From NCBI RefSeq assembly GCF_022539505.1, contig NC_061508.1:339835484-339899483 (forward strand): DNA of 64,000 nucleotides. Reading direction: 5' to 3'. The notes under the pieces were generated by a model. It had not been told where the DNA came from. It saw only the letters and a list, made by a program, of their open reading frames with translations, and did not search any database. Below, piece by piece: positions 10,676-20,840 of the stretch; position 1 is the first letter of the stretch, and every line of letters begins with the position of its first letter. The translations under genes and the position numbers were made by a program. Source of the stretch: Lolium rigidum. Taxonomy: Eukaryota; Streptophyta; Magnoliopsida; Poales; Poaceae.

Positions 10676-12429
10676 AGTTATCCACAACACGTTCAATAAT
10701 TTTCATAGGTATTTTGTATGGAACCTCTTTCTCACCTGGCGCCTCATCCACTACCTTTGTAGTAGTAGTAGATTTTCCAAATAGGAATTCAAGAGAAGAC
10801 CTCTCCATAATGAATTATAGCAGCAGGCAGAAAGAAAAAATGCACGTACAGTAAAAGTTTCCCTTACCAATTCCACTTACCAATAGCGCTTCACTCCCCG
10901 GTAACGGCGCCAGAAAATAGTCTTGATGACCCACAAGTATAGGGGGTGTATCGTAGTACTTTCGATAAATAAGAGTGTCGAACCCAACGAGGAGCAGAAG
11001 GTGTTGACAAGCAGTTTCGATGAAGGATTCACTGTAAATGCTCACAGACAAGTATTCAGGGGGTTTTGATATAGCAGATAAATAAAGTACAAGTAAGTAA
11101 AATCCGAGAGTAATAGTTGCAGCGAGTGGCCCAATCCTTTTTAGCACAACGGACAAGCCGGTTTGTTTACTTATGATGACCAAACGTTCTTGAGGACACA
11201 CGGAATTTAGTCTAGTGCTTTCGCTTCATATATAGCTGATTAATCTTTATTGTTTTGATAAGTGTTATGTGGGTGAAACTATGCTAATGCATCGCCCTTC
11301 CTAGGACTAATACATACTTGTGATTATACCCCTTGCAAGCATCCGCAAATACAAGAAAGTAATTAAGATAAATCTAACCACAACCTTAAACTCTGAGATC
11401 CTGTTATCCCTCCTGCATCGATATACCAACGGGAGTTCAGGTTGCTGTCACTCCGACAACCCCACAATTAGCAAACGAATACAAGATGCATTCCCCTAGG
11501 CCCATAAAGGTGAAGTATCATGTAGTCGACGTTCACATGACACCACTAGAAGAATAACACCACAACTTAAATATCAAATCATTAAATATAACTCAACATA
11601 GTTCACTACTAACATTTAGACTTCACCCATGTCCTCAAGAACTAAACGAACTACTCACGAGACATCATGTGGAACATGATCAGAGGTGATATGATGATGA
11701 ATAACAATCTGAACATAAACCTTGGTTCAATGGTTTTACTCAATAGCATCAATAACAAGGAGTAATCAATACCGGGAGAGTTTCCCCTATGAAATAATCA
11801 AGATTCAACCCTAGATGTTACAGCGGTGATGAGGTGCAGCGGTGGAGATGACGGTGACGTTGGTGGAGATGATGGTGATGATGATCCCAACGAAGTCCAG
11901 CTCGATGATGGTGATGATGGCGTCGATTTCCCCCTCCGGGAGGGAATTTCCTCGGCTCAGCCTGCCGGAGAGCTCTTTTCTCTCTGTTGTTTTCCGTCCC
12001 GCAGAGGCGGCTGTGTCTCCTCGCGATTATATCCCGCACCTTAGGTTTTCGGGTAGATGAAGTACGCGGAAGAGAGGCGGCCGAGGGGGGCTGTGGGCCC
12101 CCTCCCCACAAGGCGGCGCGGCCAGGGTGGAGCCCGCGCCGGTCTATGGGGGGGCCATGGCGGCCCTCCTCGGCCCCTCCTTTTGGCTGGCTCCGTCTTC
12201 TGGAGAAATAAGACCTTCGGTGTAATCTCCGTCGGTTGTTGATCTTCAGAAATATTCCATTCTGACGGTGCTTTTTCCAGCAGAATATTGACTCCGGTGA
12301 GTGATTCTCCAATAATCATGAAACATGCAAAATAGGTGAAATAACATAAGTATCATCTCTAAATATGAAATATATCAATGAATAACAGTAAATTATGATA
12401 TAAAATAGTGATGCAAAATGGACGTATCA
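10676..12429 (-). mobile_element. Athila-lineage Gypsy element, 5' LTR and start of gag
   Basis: The LTR spans 10924-12429 (1506 bp; TGAT...ATCA ends) and closely matches the LTR at 42,696-44,212. To its left, on the minus strand, come a primer-binding site and the start of a gag frame at 10808 (MERSSLEFLFGKSTTTTKVV and EVPYKIPMKIIERVV), cut at 10676 by another LTR. In these elements gag is the capsid-like protein; only about 44 codons remain. The right flank 'agcca' continues into a type B LTR of plus orientation, so this element inserted into that LTR. Confidence 0.75.
10895..10912 (-). other. Primer-binding site, tRNA-Asp type
   Basis: TCCCCGGTAACGGCGCCA on the plus strand equals the 3' end of plant tRNA-Asp except for one base (the tRNA has GGCAACGG). 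It sits 11 bp inside the LTR at 10924, the expected place for the minus-strand element. It is not a tRNA gene: there is no cloverleaf around it. Confidence 0.75.
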
Positions 12430-13618
12430 AGCCACGATACGAGAAAAGTTACTGTGACGCCGCCGCCGCCAATCCCATCTTGGGGGATTCAGGAGATCGC
12501 CTCCGGCACCCTGCCGGAGAGGGGAATCATCACCGGAGGGCTCTACATCACCATGCCCGCCTCCGGATTGATGCGTGAGTAGTTCATCCTTGGACTATTG
12601 GTCCATAGCAGTAGCTAGATGGTTGTCTTCTCCTCTTGTGCTATCATGTTTAGATCTTGTGAGCTGCCTATCATGATCAAGATCATCTATTTGTAATGCT
12701 ACATGTTGTGTTTGTTAGGATCCGATGAATATGGAATACTATGTCAAGTTGATTATTGATCTATCATATATGTGTTGATCTTGCATGCTCTCCGTTGCTA
12801 GTAGAGGCTCTGGCCAAGTTGATAATTGTAACTCCAAGAGGGAGTATTTATGCTCGATAGTGGTTTCATGCCTCCATTGAATCTGGGACAGTGACAGAAA
12901 GTTCTAAGGTTATGGATGTGCTGTTGCCACTAGGGATAAAACAACAATGCTTTGTCTAAGGATATTTGTACTGTTTACATTACGCACAGTACTTAATGCA
13001 ATTGTCTGTTGTTTGCAACTTAATACTGGAAGGGGTGTGGATGCTAAGCCGAAGGTGGAATTTTTAGGCATAGATGCATGCTGGATAGCGATCTATGTTC
13101 TTTGTCGTAATGCCCTAAGTAAATCTCATATTGGTCATCATGATATGTATGTGCATTGTTATGCCCTCTCTATTTTGTCAATTGCCCAACTGTAATTTGT
13201 TCACCCAACATGCTATTTATCTTATTGGAGAGACACCACTAGTGAACTGTGGACCCCGGTCCATTCTTTTACATCTGAAATACAATCTACCGCAATCATT
13301 GTTCTCTCGCTGTTCTTTGCAAACAAACATCCTTCTCCACACCATACGTTTAATCCTTTGTTTACAGCAAGCCGGTGAGATTGACAACCTCACTGTTAAG
13401 TTGAGGCAAAGTATTTTGATTGTGTTGTGCAGGTTCCACGTTGGCGCCGGAATCCCTGGTGTTGCGCCGCACTACAGTCCTCCACCAACAACCTTCACGT
13501 GGCCTTCATCTCCTACTGGTTCGATAACCTTGGTTTCTTACTGAGGGAAAACTTGCTGTTGTATGCATCACACCTTCCTCTTGGGGTTCCCAACGGACGT
13601 GTGCTTCACGCGTTATCA
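12430..13618 (+). mobile_element. Type B LTR, 3' part
   Basis: Starts mid-LTR at 'agccacgatacgag' and runs in plus orientation through 'ctgccggagaggggaatc', 'tgtaactccaagaggg', 'gaatctgggacagtgacag' and 'ttggcgccggaatccctgg' to the terminus 'gcgttatca' at 13,618. The sequence after it is CACTA-2, not an internal retrotransposon domain, so this is the 3' or solo LTR of an element that inserted in CACTA-2. Frames at 12,947-13,726 are not supported as genes. Confidence 0.65.
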
Positions 13619-13872
13619 CCCACAGCCGGGTTCAATCCCAATCCCCGACTGTTTAGGCCCAAAATAATCATTGAGACCGGCGGCCCTGAGTCTCAGGGAC
13701 CGCCTAAGGAGTCTCAATTCTGTTAAACACCGAAGCCGCACGCTCAATCTCATTTGCCAACAGGGGATCCTCCAACCTATTGAATACTGAGTTGTTCTGG
13801 TTTCCATTTTGCTTGGTCCTTCACCAACCCGCTTGGTCATGCCTCGCCGTCGTCGAAGATGTCCACCAGCGG

Positions 13873-14784
13873 CTAGCCGGAGTCGCGGATGGACATGGCG
13901 ATCGCCGCGTCGAGGTCGCCCCTCCAGGCGTCCTTGTCGTTCATGGACGCCAAGAACACCGCCCGCAGACCTGGGCAGTCCTCGGGGTCGTCGTTGCTGG
14001 CGATGAGCCGCTGCTGCCGCTCGTACTCCGCCAGCAGCGCCGCCTGCGACGGTTCCTCCGGCTCCTCCTTCACCTCCGGCTTCGGGATGAGGAGGGCGCC
14101 GCCATGCCTCCCTTGCTGCCGCCGGCTGCCCCTGCCGCCACGCCTCGTGTTGACGGGCGTCGCCGGCTCCTCCTTCACCTCCCGTTTCGGGACGGTGTAG
14201 GGCGCCGACCTGTACGACGAGGACGGCGTCGATCGCGCCGGTCCTGAGGAAGAAGAGTGCGAGGAGGACGAGTACGTCGTCCTCCCCGGCTGCCATTGAG
14301 GAGACGGTGGCGGTGACGACCACATCTCCAACCTTGGAGCGTCGTTGCGGATGCCGCGGATGACGTTCTCGAGGGTGCGCCCCGGAACGCCCCAGAACAG
14401 GGCGCGGCCATCCTTGTTCCAGCTATTGGGGCCACCGACGAGCCCGTCGGTGCTGTGCATCTCGATGTCGTACTTCGCCTTGAAGTACGTCGTCCACCAG
14501 GCGTCGTTGTTGTTGGCCGCCCACGTCGGATCCAACCGCTCCTCGGCGGTGAGTTGAGCCCGACGGGCCTTGATGGCGTCCCTCCATTGGTCCGTGCGCG
14601 GCTTCGGCGGCGGCGGAACGCCAATGCCGTTCACGGCCATCTTCTAGCCGCCGCTGCTTGGCAGCCGCATGTCCGGCGGGACTGGATACCGGGTGTTGTA
14701 CAGCGCCCACGCCCCCGGCACGGTGAGGCTGCCGCGGCCGAAGCCGTTCGCCGGGGCGATCTTGCGGGAGGACGAGCTCGACAT
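13873..14784 (-). pseudogene. CACTA accessory ORF, one nonsense codon
   Basis: The frame starts MSSSSSRKIAPANGFGRGSL at 14784 and goes on via YPVPPDMRLPSSGG to a TAG near 14,644, where family members have a tryptophan-type codon. It resumes in the same frame as MAVNGIGVPPPPKPRTDQWR and stays open to the stop at 13,873. Features are a proline-rich stretch, the LFWGVPGRTLENVIRGIRND motif, serine-rich linkers, two short KREVKEEP/KPEVKEEPEEP repeats (SUMO-consensus-like, inference) and a C-terminal DLDAAIAMSIRDSG. Expected product about 303 residues; a single TAG separates it from an open frame, so decay is recent. The function of the family is unknown. Confidence 0.7.
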
Positions 14785-15139
14785 TTTTGGAGCGGCGAGG
14801 AGAAGATCTGGGAGGGGGGAGGCCGCGGCGACGAGAAGGTTTGTGAGCGGTGAGAACTGCAGGGCGTCTTTAAACAACGGCGGCAGCGGGTGGTTGCACG
14901 CAATAACGCCGGCGCGGACGGCCACGCGGCCATGCACGACGAGACGCGTCCCTGCGTCGCCTGGGAAAACAGGAACGCCATTAACGTCGCTTGACCAAAG
15001 GTAGGCGATGGGGTTTTAGGCTTCCGAGCCGCTGACGCGCCGGGCCCGCGTCGGTTCGTCTCGCCTTTCGTTGTGTCCGGCGTGCCCCAAATCCCTTTGG
15101 GGGACGCGGCTGGAGATGCTGTAAAGGGTCGAGACTAAA

Positions 15140-16330
15140 GGCCCCCCCTTTAGTCCCGGTTGCTTACGAACCGGGACTAAAGGTCCATCCACGTGGGTTC
15201 CGCGCGTCTGGGTGAAAATATCTCGAGATTTTCTAATTTTTTTTTTCACTCCATTTTTGTTCAATTTTTTCGGAATCTCTATTATTTCAGTTATTTGCAT
15301 AGTTTAGTCTCTATCTCTAACTACACTTATCTCTACTCAAATTAATTACTCGTGGTCAAACTTCCCGCTCGGTCACCCATCCTCCCACACTGGCACGCTT
15401 AACTTCCGAGTTCCATTCTGTCCTGCATCTAAGTGTTTCGCGCGCATGTATGTGATACTAGTATCGTATCAATCCTATTAACATGTTGGTAGATATCACA
15501 TTTATTTTTTGTTTGAATTTCAAATAATTATTTTAATAAACAAAAGTAATGATGTAATAATGATCTTGAATAAATGAATAACCATTAACTTTTTAATTTG
15601 TATTATTTTTAATTTTTTAATTTTTTTTGCCAAACCTAAAACCTAAAAATTTGAAAATCTAAAAATTGGGTAAAAGTAATAGTAATCTTTATGCAGGATG
15701 CAATTATTAATTTTAATTTTTTTTAAAAAAAATATATAATCCGTAATTTATAGCAAAAACTAAAATCTTCCTGCTTTTGTATTTTCATTTGGAATTTTAA
15801 GAATCTAAAAATTGGCTAACCGGGTAAACCCGGTGAATTCGGATGTAACTTTTTCCCACGATGATTTTGATATATTATATGTTTTTTTTACGTCATATGC
15901 AAAAGTTAATGCGGTTTTACCATTTTTCAAACCTTTTTGCAAAAAAGTGAAAATTCGAATTTCTTAATTTTCCCTAATAGTAGGTTGCGTAACATATAGG
16001 AATCTCAAAAGATTTTATTTTTTGAATTTTCTTTCATTTTCTTTTCTATTTTACAGAGTTAAAAAGGCGATCAGGGGGCTGATGGGGGTGAAGGGTGCGT
16101 GGGGAGTAAAAACCAGAAAAAACCTTTAGTCCCGGTTGGTGCCTTTAGTCTCGGTTGGTAACACCAACCGGGAATAAAGAGGCCTGCGCCAGCCGCAACC
16201 CACCATAGCCCTTTAGTCCCGGTTGGTGTTACCAACCGAGACTAAAGGGTACCCTTTAGTCCCGGCCGGAGCATTAGTCTCGGTTCACCAGCAGAACCGG
16301 AACTAAAGACCCCATTAGTCCCGGGTCAAA
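15140..16330. repeat. CACTA-2 subterminal palindromes and AT-rich spacer
   Basis: Palindromes with arms 'tttagtcccggtt' and 'aaccgggactaaa' or variants occur at about 15,142-15,182, 16,121-16,180, 16,210-16,250 and 16,253-16,330. Between about 15,190 and 16,110 the sequence is AT-rich with A and T runs and no gene. Such palindromes next to a CACTA end are expected transposase-binding regions. Confidence 0.7.
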
Positions 16331-16379
16331 GTATTTGGGGACTAATGGGTTGGGATGAAATGCCTTTTTTCTACTAGTG

Positions 16380-17899
16380 GTCGTTTCAGCGAAATTGGAT
16401 TTTTGTGACGCCCATGTAAAGAAAAGACAAATTTTGGTCCTAAAAGAAGGCATTTCTCGAGACATTTTTTTTACACATGGCACAAAATTGTCGATTCAGC
16501 GAATTATTGCGTGTGCACATACAATGTGTACATATACATACCAAAAAATCTCTGAAATTTTTAACAATTCAAATCTTATTTTAAATAAAAGGAGCATAGG
16601 CACCTGAGATCATAAATGCATTGTTTTCGCGCAAAATAAAACCTTACAGTAATATTATTAACTCTCGGCCAGTGTGGAAACTAAGTTTTTCAAGTTTGAG
16701 AAAGATAGCTTCACGGAAATCTTGGACGTGTTGGAAGCATAGTAGCAACACATACTAGGTATAATGCAGGCTATTTTCATAATCAACTATGTTCAACGTT
16801 CAAGAACTGAATTTCCCATTCAATGTTCTCTTATACATTACTATAAACAATTGTGGCAAAGAAAGTTAGATTTTTGAAATATTATTTTACTGAATTTTCC
16901 AAACCTACTTTATTTTTACAAATGCCTTTCAAGTTTGTTTTCGTGAAATATATATTGGATATGTGAGAAGTTGGTTCCTAGTTGGCAGATGATATATAAA
17001 TTAGCCTCCATGACAACACTTCAGTACCGAAGTTCGGGTCTGAATAGTGCCGAAGCTTGCTGGACGTTAATGGGGGGGGGGTGGGCAAAATGAAATACAT
17101 GAGTTCATGGGGGGGGGGGTAAATACACAAAAATCCATAATTTAGGCTCTCTCTAAAAAATTCTTCAATGCATGTGCGAGTCATGGGGGGGGGGGAGCGG
17201 TGGCCCCCGAACATGCAGTAAGCTCCGCCACTACGTCCGAAGAACATCGCGCATGGTAGTATGCACCAAATTGGCGGCTCGTTCGGTGTGCAACTAGGCT
17301 TGGGAAGTATCGAGAATTCAGTTACCACTAATCACATGATTTGAGTTAGGTAGAGCAAGAAATAAAGTAGTTTTTCTATTAACAAGCTAATTAAGTTCAT
17401 GCTATACCCCATGTGGAACATTAATTAACGCCGACCATGTAACTATTCGGACATGTGGAGCTGCATAATTGATTTCCTTCAAATTTCAGTATCTCTTGTC
17501 TAACAAGGTCCATCTAATTCTCATTCTAACCATCATACATCACCCAAATTTTAAAAGTAAAATTCAGTCGTAATTATAGTGTGTATCTACAAAATATGCA
17601 ACTGGAAACTTTCGAGCATAAAATATAAAATTTCAGCTGCAACCATTAAGCAAATGAAAAAATCAACTACAACCATAGTGTAACTCGAAAATATTCAGTT
17701 CGAACTGTGGTGATATCGCAGCTTTCCATGTGCAAACGAAAGAATTCTACAACCCACGTGCAACTCATAGGTCACAAGAATCACGATGCAAATCTAACCT
17801 CCCTAAAGTTCATTGACAAAAACTTGATTCCCATTTGATGAAAATTAACAAAATCATATTATAAACTCTTGAGTCAGTATGGGATCTAAGTTTCTCTTT
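16380..17899 (+). repeat. Copy U0 of the duplicated segment
   Basis: No gene is seen. Landmarks shared with later copies are 'aagtttttcaagtttgag' (16,685), 'gatatataaattagcctcc' (about 16,988), 'gcttgggaagtatcgagaat' (about 17,300) and 'aagctaattaagttcatgct' (about 17,384). Within it, about 17,060-17,230 is an insertion with three G runs (17,072-17,081, 17,109-17,119, 17,185-17,195) ending 'agctccgccact', a text common in grass repeats; its class is unclear. Confidence 0.6.
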
Positions 17900-18369
17900 C
17901 CTCGAGAATCGATAGAAGATTTGTGCAATCATTTCATTAAGCTTAATAGAAGGAACTCAAAAAGCTTGTAACAAGAATAAAATACAAGGCACACCAGACA
18001 AACTACTCATGCTCCTGTCTGGTTTGGGACGGCGGCGGACCAACAAAACTACTCGATCACTCGCTTGTGTCCACGGAGACATTGCATCCATGCATTAATC
18101 AGCACAAATAGTTTGCGTTAAAACCTAGGACATCATTGATTTGTTGTCGAAGATGCACGCGTTTCATTACATTCCTAAAGCACATAGCAACAGCAGGAGA
18201 CAGCGCCACATCTCCACACACCTCGCAGCATCTCTACTACACGGTCAGATTGGTATCGATCAAGGGCATGAGGGTCTATATTCTGCATGATCGCACCAGA
18301 TGAACTCCGGATTTGGCGGGAGAATGGGCGTCCCATCATGACGGGTTCAAGGTTTCGGCTTCAATTTTG
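17900..18369. other. Unassigned AT-rich sequence
   Basis: I recognise no gene, terminal repeat or array landmark here. No open frame of interest occurs. It joins U0 on the left and copy R2 on the right. Confidence 0.5.
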
Positions 18370-19687
18370 CAGGAAGCCTAGAAGCATATATTGTAGCACC
18401 ACATAATACTACAATGTATACAATTCACTAATTAATTGTGTTTGATGGTTTCTTATGTATTGCTATAAAAAATGACCTTTGAAATATTATTTTACCTAAT
18501 TTTCTAAAATTACTATATAGCTTGAAATGCATTGAGTTGTTACTTCCGGGCTTGCATGTTTCGTATTGGTCAATTTTATACTGGATGGTTCCTGGTTGGT
18601 AGATGATTAGTTGCACGGTATTCAATTTGTCAGTATTCAGCTATGGTGTAGAGTGTAGACCACCAACGTATACGTCTAGTTACATATTTATGTACACACA
18701 TTATCCTACGGGTTTATGCATTAATACCAACAAATTTAATCTAATTTGAAAGCTATACGAAATCAAGCCAATTGCATCCTGCCCGAGCGTGATTGAAAAG
18801 GACGGATCCAATTTCTCTTCCTAGCCGACTTTAATGGCTACCAACAATGACTGCATATTAAAGTGACGTGCAACCTAAGCTAGGATGCTATATAAGTTAG
18901 CCTACATGAGAACACTTCATTATAGATTTGGGTCGAAAAAATATCATGCACAACTATACTATGCTAAATCGAAGGCTTATGGGGGGGGTGTGCAACTGGG
19001 CTTGGGAAGGATCGAGAATTCATTTTCCATTTGTCATGGGATTTGAGCTAGATAGGCTAGAAAAATATGTAGTTTGGCCATTAGCCAAGCTACTTAAGTT
19101 CATATTTGCGCTCATGTGGACATTGATTAATGCCGAGATCATGAGAAGGCAACACGAAGGATCAACTGAGCAAGCGCCGAAGCGGCATATAGGAGGAACT
19201 ATTTTTTCTAGATTTTTATAGAAGTTTATGCTACCGCTACCCCTTATTTTAAAAAATAATCTGAAAACTTTACTTCATAAGTTTGAAATTTCGTTACAAA
19301 ATCATGCATGTAATATCCTCTATCGTGCAAAGAATCAATATGAAATACTTCATATTCTAACCTGCACAAAAATGGTAAAAATGTGGATCAGATTACATTT
19401 TAAAACTTCAAAATTTATCATATTTTTTTCATTTTTTAAATGTAGCCCCAACTAAAAAATATTTTGCTTTGAGATTTTGCACGGGTATAGGATACATCAT
19501 TGATTACATCCAAGAATAATGTCAGTAAACTTTGATGCTTTGAATCGAGTTTCCAAATTTTTACCCGAGATAAAAAAAAAGGAACATTTGGGTTTGTCCT
19601 ACTTCCTTTGCAGTTCTTAAGATGGAATATATCTGGCGGCTTGTTCAGGTAGGACCGTAGGGAGAACCAACCTAAGGTTGGGTGGTT

Positions 19688-20190
19688 TTTTTTAGATATG
19701 GGAGCATAGCCCCGGCCTCTGCATCAATCGATGCATACATCCATTTATTAAATAAAACATCAACGTCAAGTACTTATTACATAAAGATAGTCTCGCAGAC
19801 CAAGCAATCTGAAAAAGTATCGAAACGGAACAAAAATAGATAAATGGTAGACAAAGAACTATCCATCTAGAATTCTGCTAATGTGTCGCCATCCAGTAGC
19901 CTAGAAATAGCAGTCTTGAGTGACCTCTAGGAGCTGGTTGCATCCAATAACCATGGTATCCCGCTGGTCCGCCGGGAGCAAGTATGTCCATTGTTGTAAC
20001 CAATGCGCCGCACGAAGAATAACCTGCAAAAAAATTGTTCCCTTTTGTTTATTAAAGATAATATCATTCCGACTAGTCCAAATCGACCAACAAATTGCCG
20101 AAACACCAATTCGAATATACACTTTATCCTTCTTATTCACTCCATTTAGCCAATTACCAAACATATTAGTTACATTGGAAGGGGGTGGAA
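19688..20190 (-). mobile_element. 5'-truncated LINE inside the SINE
   Basis: A perfect 14-bp duplication AAGGTTGGGTGGTT flanks it (19,674-19,687 and 20,191-20,204). On the minus strand it ends with an A run (plus-strand TTTTTT from 19,688), as expected for target-primed reverse transcription. The remaining coding part is the very end of ORF2. The insertion is younger than the SINE. Confidence 0.85.
19901..20164 (-). pseudogene. LINE ORF2 C-terminal fragment
   Basis: Eighty-seven codons reading MFGNWLNGVNKKDKVYIR, then CWSIWTSRNDIIFNKQKG and VILRAAHWLQQWTYLLP. This is the C-terminal tail (after the zf-RVT region) of plant L1-type ORF2 proteins. Reverse transcriptase and endonuclease are absent through 5' truncation, so the copy is inert. 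Confidence 0.75.
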
Positions 20191-20840
20191 AAGGTTGGGT
20201 GGTTAAGATGGTGGTTGTACCGTTAGCCCATCAGAGTTTAAATCCTAGGTTTGACATTTGTGTGTTTCATAAAGGTGAAATATTCTTTCAGTGGGAGGCG
20301 ACAACGTTTTCGTCGACAGCGGGACGCCTGAGGTGTCTTCGTCAATTTCAAGATTCGATCCGCCGGCTCAGTCTTTCGGAGGTGCTCATAGAAATAGGAT
20401 GTGCGTGCGTTCATATGGGTGAGTATATGCATGTGTATGTGAGCATCTGTGTTGTGTTTATACTGTGTTTTTCAAAAAAGTAGGACCGTAGCAGTATGGA
20501 GGACGCATGGATCGATCATAGTCTAGAGTCTAGCTACACACACGCAACGAACAACCATACAAGTTGACTCGGGGTCTTAAGATAAGCTGGAAATATCCAC
20601 GCCGATGGAAACAAGTCTTTTTTTTTTTTTGCGACGTGATGGAAACAAGTCCAAACCTGGAAGATCGGTTGATTTACGAGCTAAGAGCCGGCGCCGAGGT
20701 TCTAAACGCTATGTACGTCACATGACCGATGTTGATGTCTGCTTTCCAACACGGCAACGATTTAGAAATTAGAACGAAAAACGTGTCCATGCGTGTGTCA
20801 TTTCATTCGTTTATACAAGTCCTTTCGGTGTACATCTAGT

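Larger units (their letters stand above)
13619..16379 (-). mobile_element. CACTA DNA transposon 2, right-hand terminus
   Basis: The right end reads ttctactagtg at 16,369-16,379, i.e. CACTAGTAGAAAAAAGGC on the minus strand. Inward lie 'tttagtcccggttggt' palindromes and a minus-strand accessory ORF. No transposase remains in this part. About 13,619-13,872 I see no gene. The left limit is hidden by the LTR nest. Right flank is 'gtc', and the host sequence there is a copy of the duplicated segment (compare 26,000). Confidence 0.75.
19661..20479 (+). mobile_element. Complete Au-like SINE with target duplication
   Basis: The SINE starts 'ggagaaccaacctaagg' and ends 'gtttttcaaaaaa', with the internal 'gagtttaaatcctag' (degenerate B-box) and 'gtgggaggcgac'. 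A 12-bp direct repeat GTAGGACCGTAG lies at 19,649-19,660 and again at 20,480-20,491, the target duplication of its insertion. It is split by a LINE at 19,688-20,190; without it the SINE is about 300 bp. Confidence 0.85.
18370..20840 (+). repeat. Copy R2 of the duplicated segment
   Basis: Carries the array landmarks in order: 'gttacatatttatgtacaca' (about 18,685), 'cctaagctaggatgctatat' (about 18,875), 'gcttgggaaggatcgagaat' (about 19,000), 'tagccaagctacttaag' (about 19,083) and the 'gtttccaaatttttacccg' region (about 19,550). A SINE containing a LINE interrupts it at 19,661. Compared with R3 it lacks about 300 bp between 'ctttccaacacgg' and 'atttagaaatt' near 20,757. No conserved open frame. 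Confidence 0.65.

Noticed and set aside
10895..10912. tRNA-Asp-like sequence as a possible tRNA gene
   Set aside because: Only the 3' acceptor side is present next to an LTR; it is a primer-binding site.
13616..14323. Minus-strand frame of 235 codons and plus-strand mirrors over the accessory ORF
   Set aside because: Alternative frames of the GC-rich accessory ORF at 13,873-14,784; no family motif.
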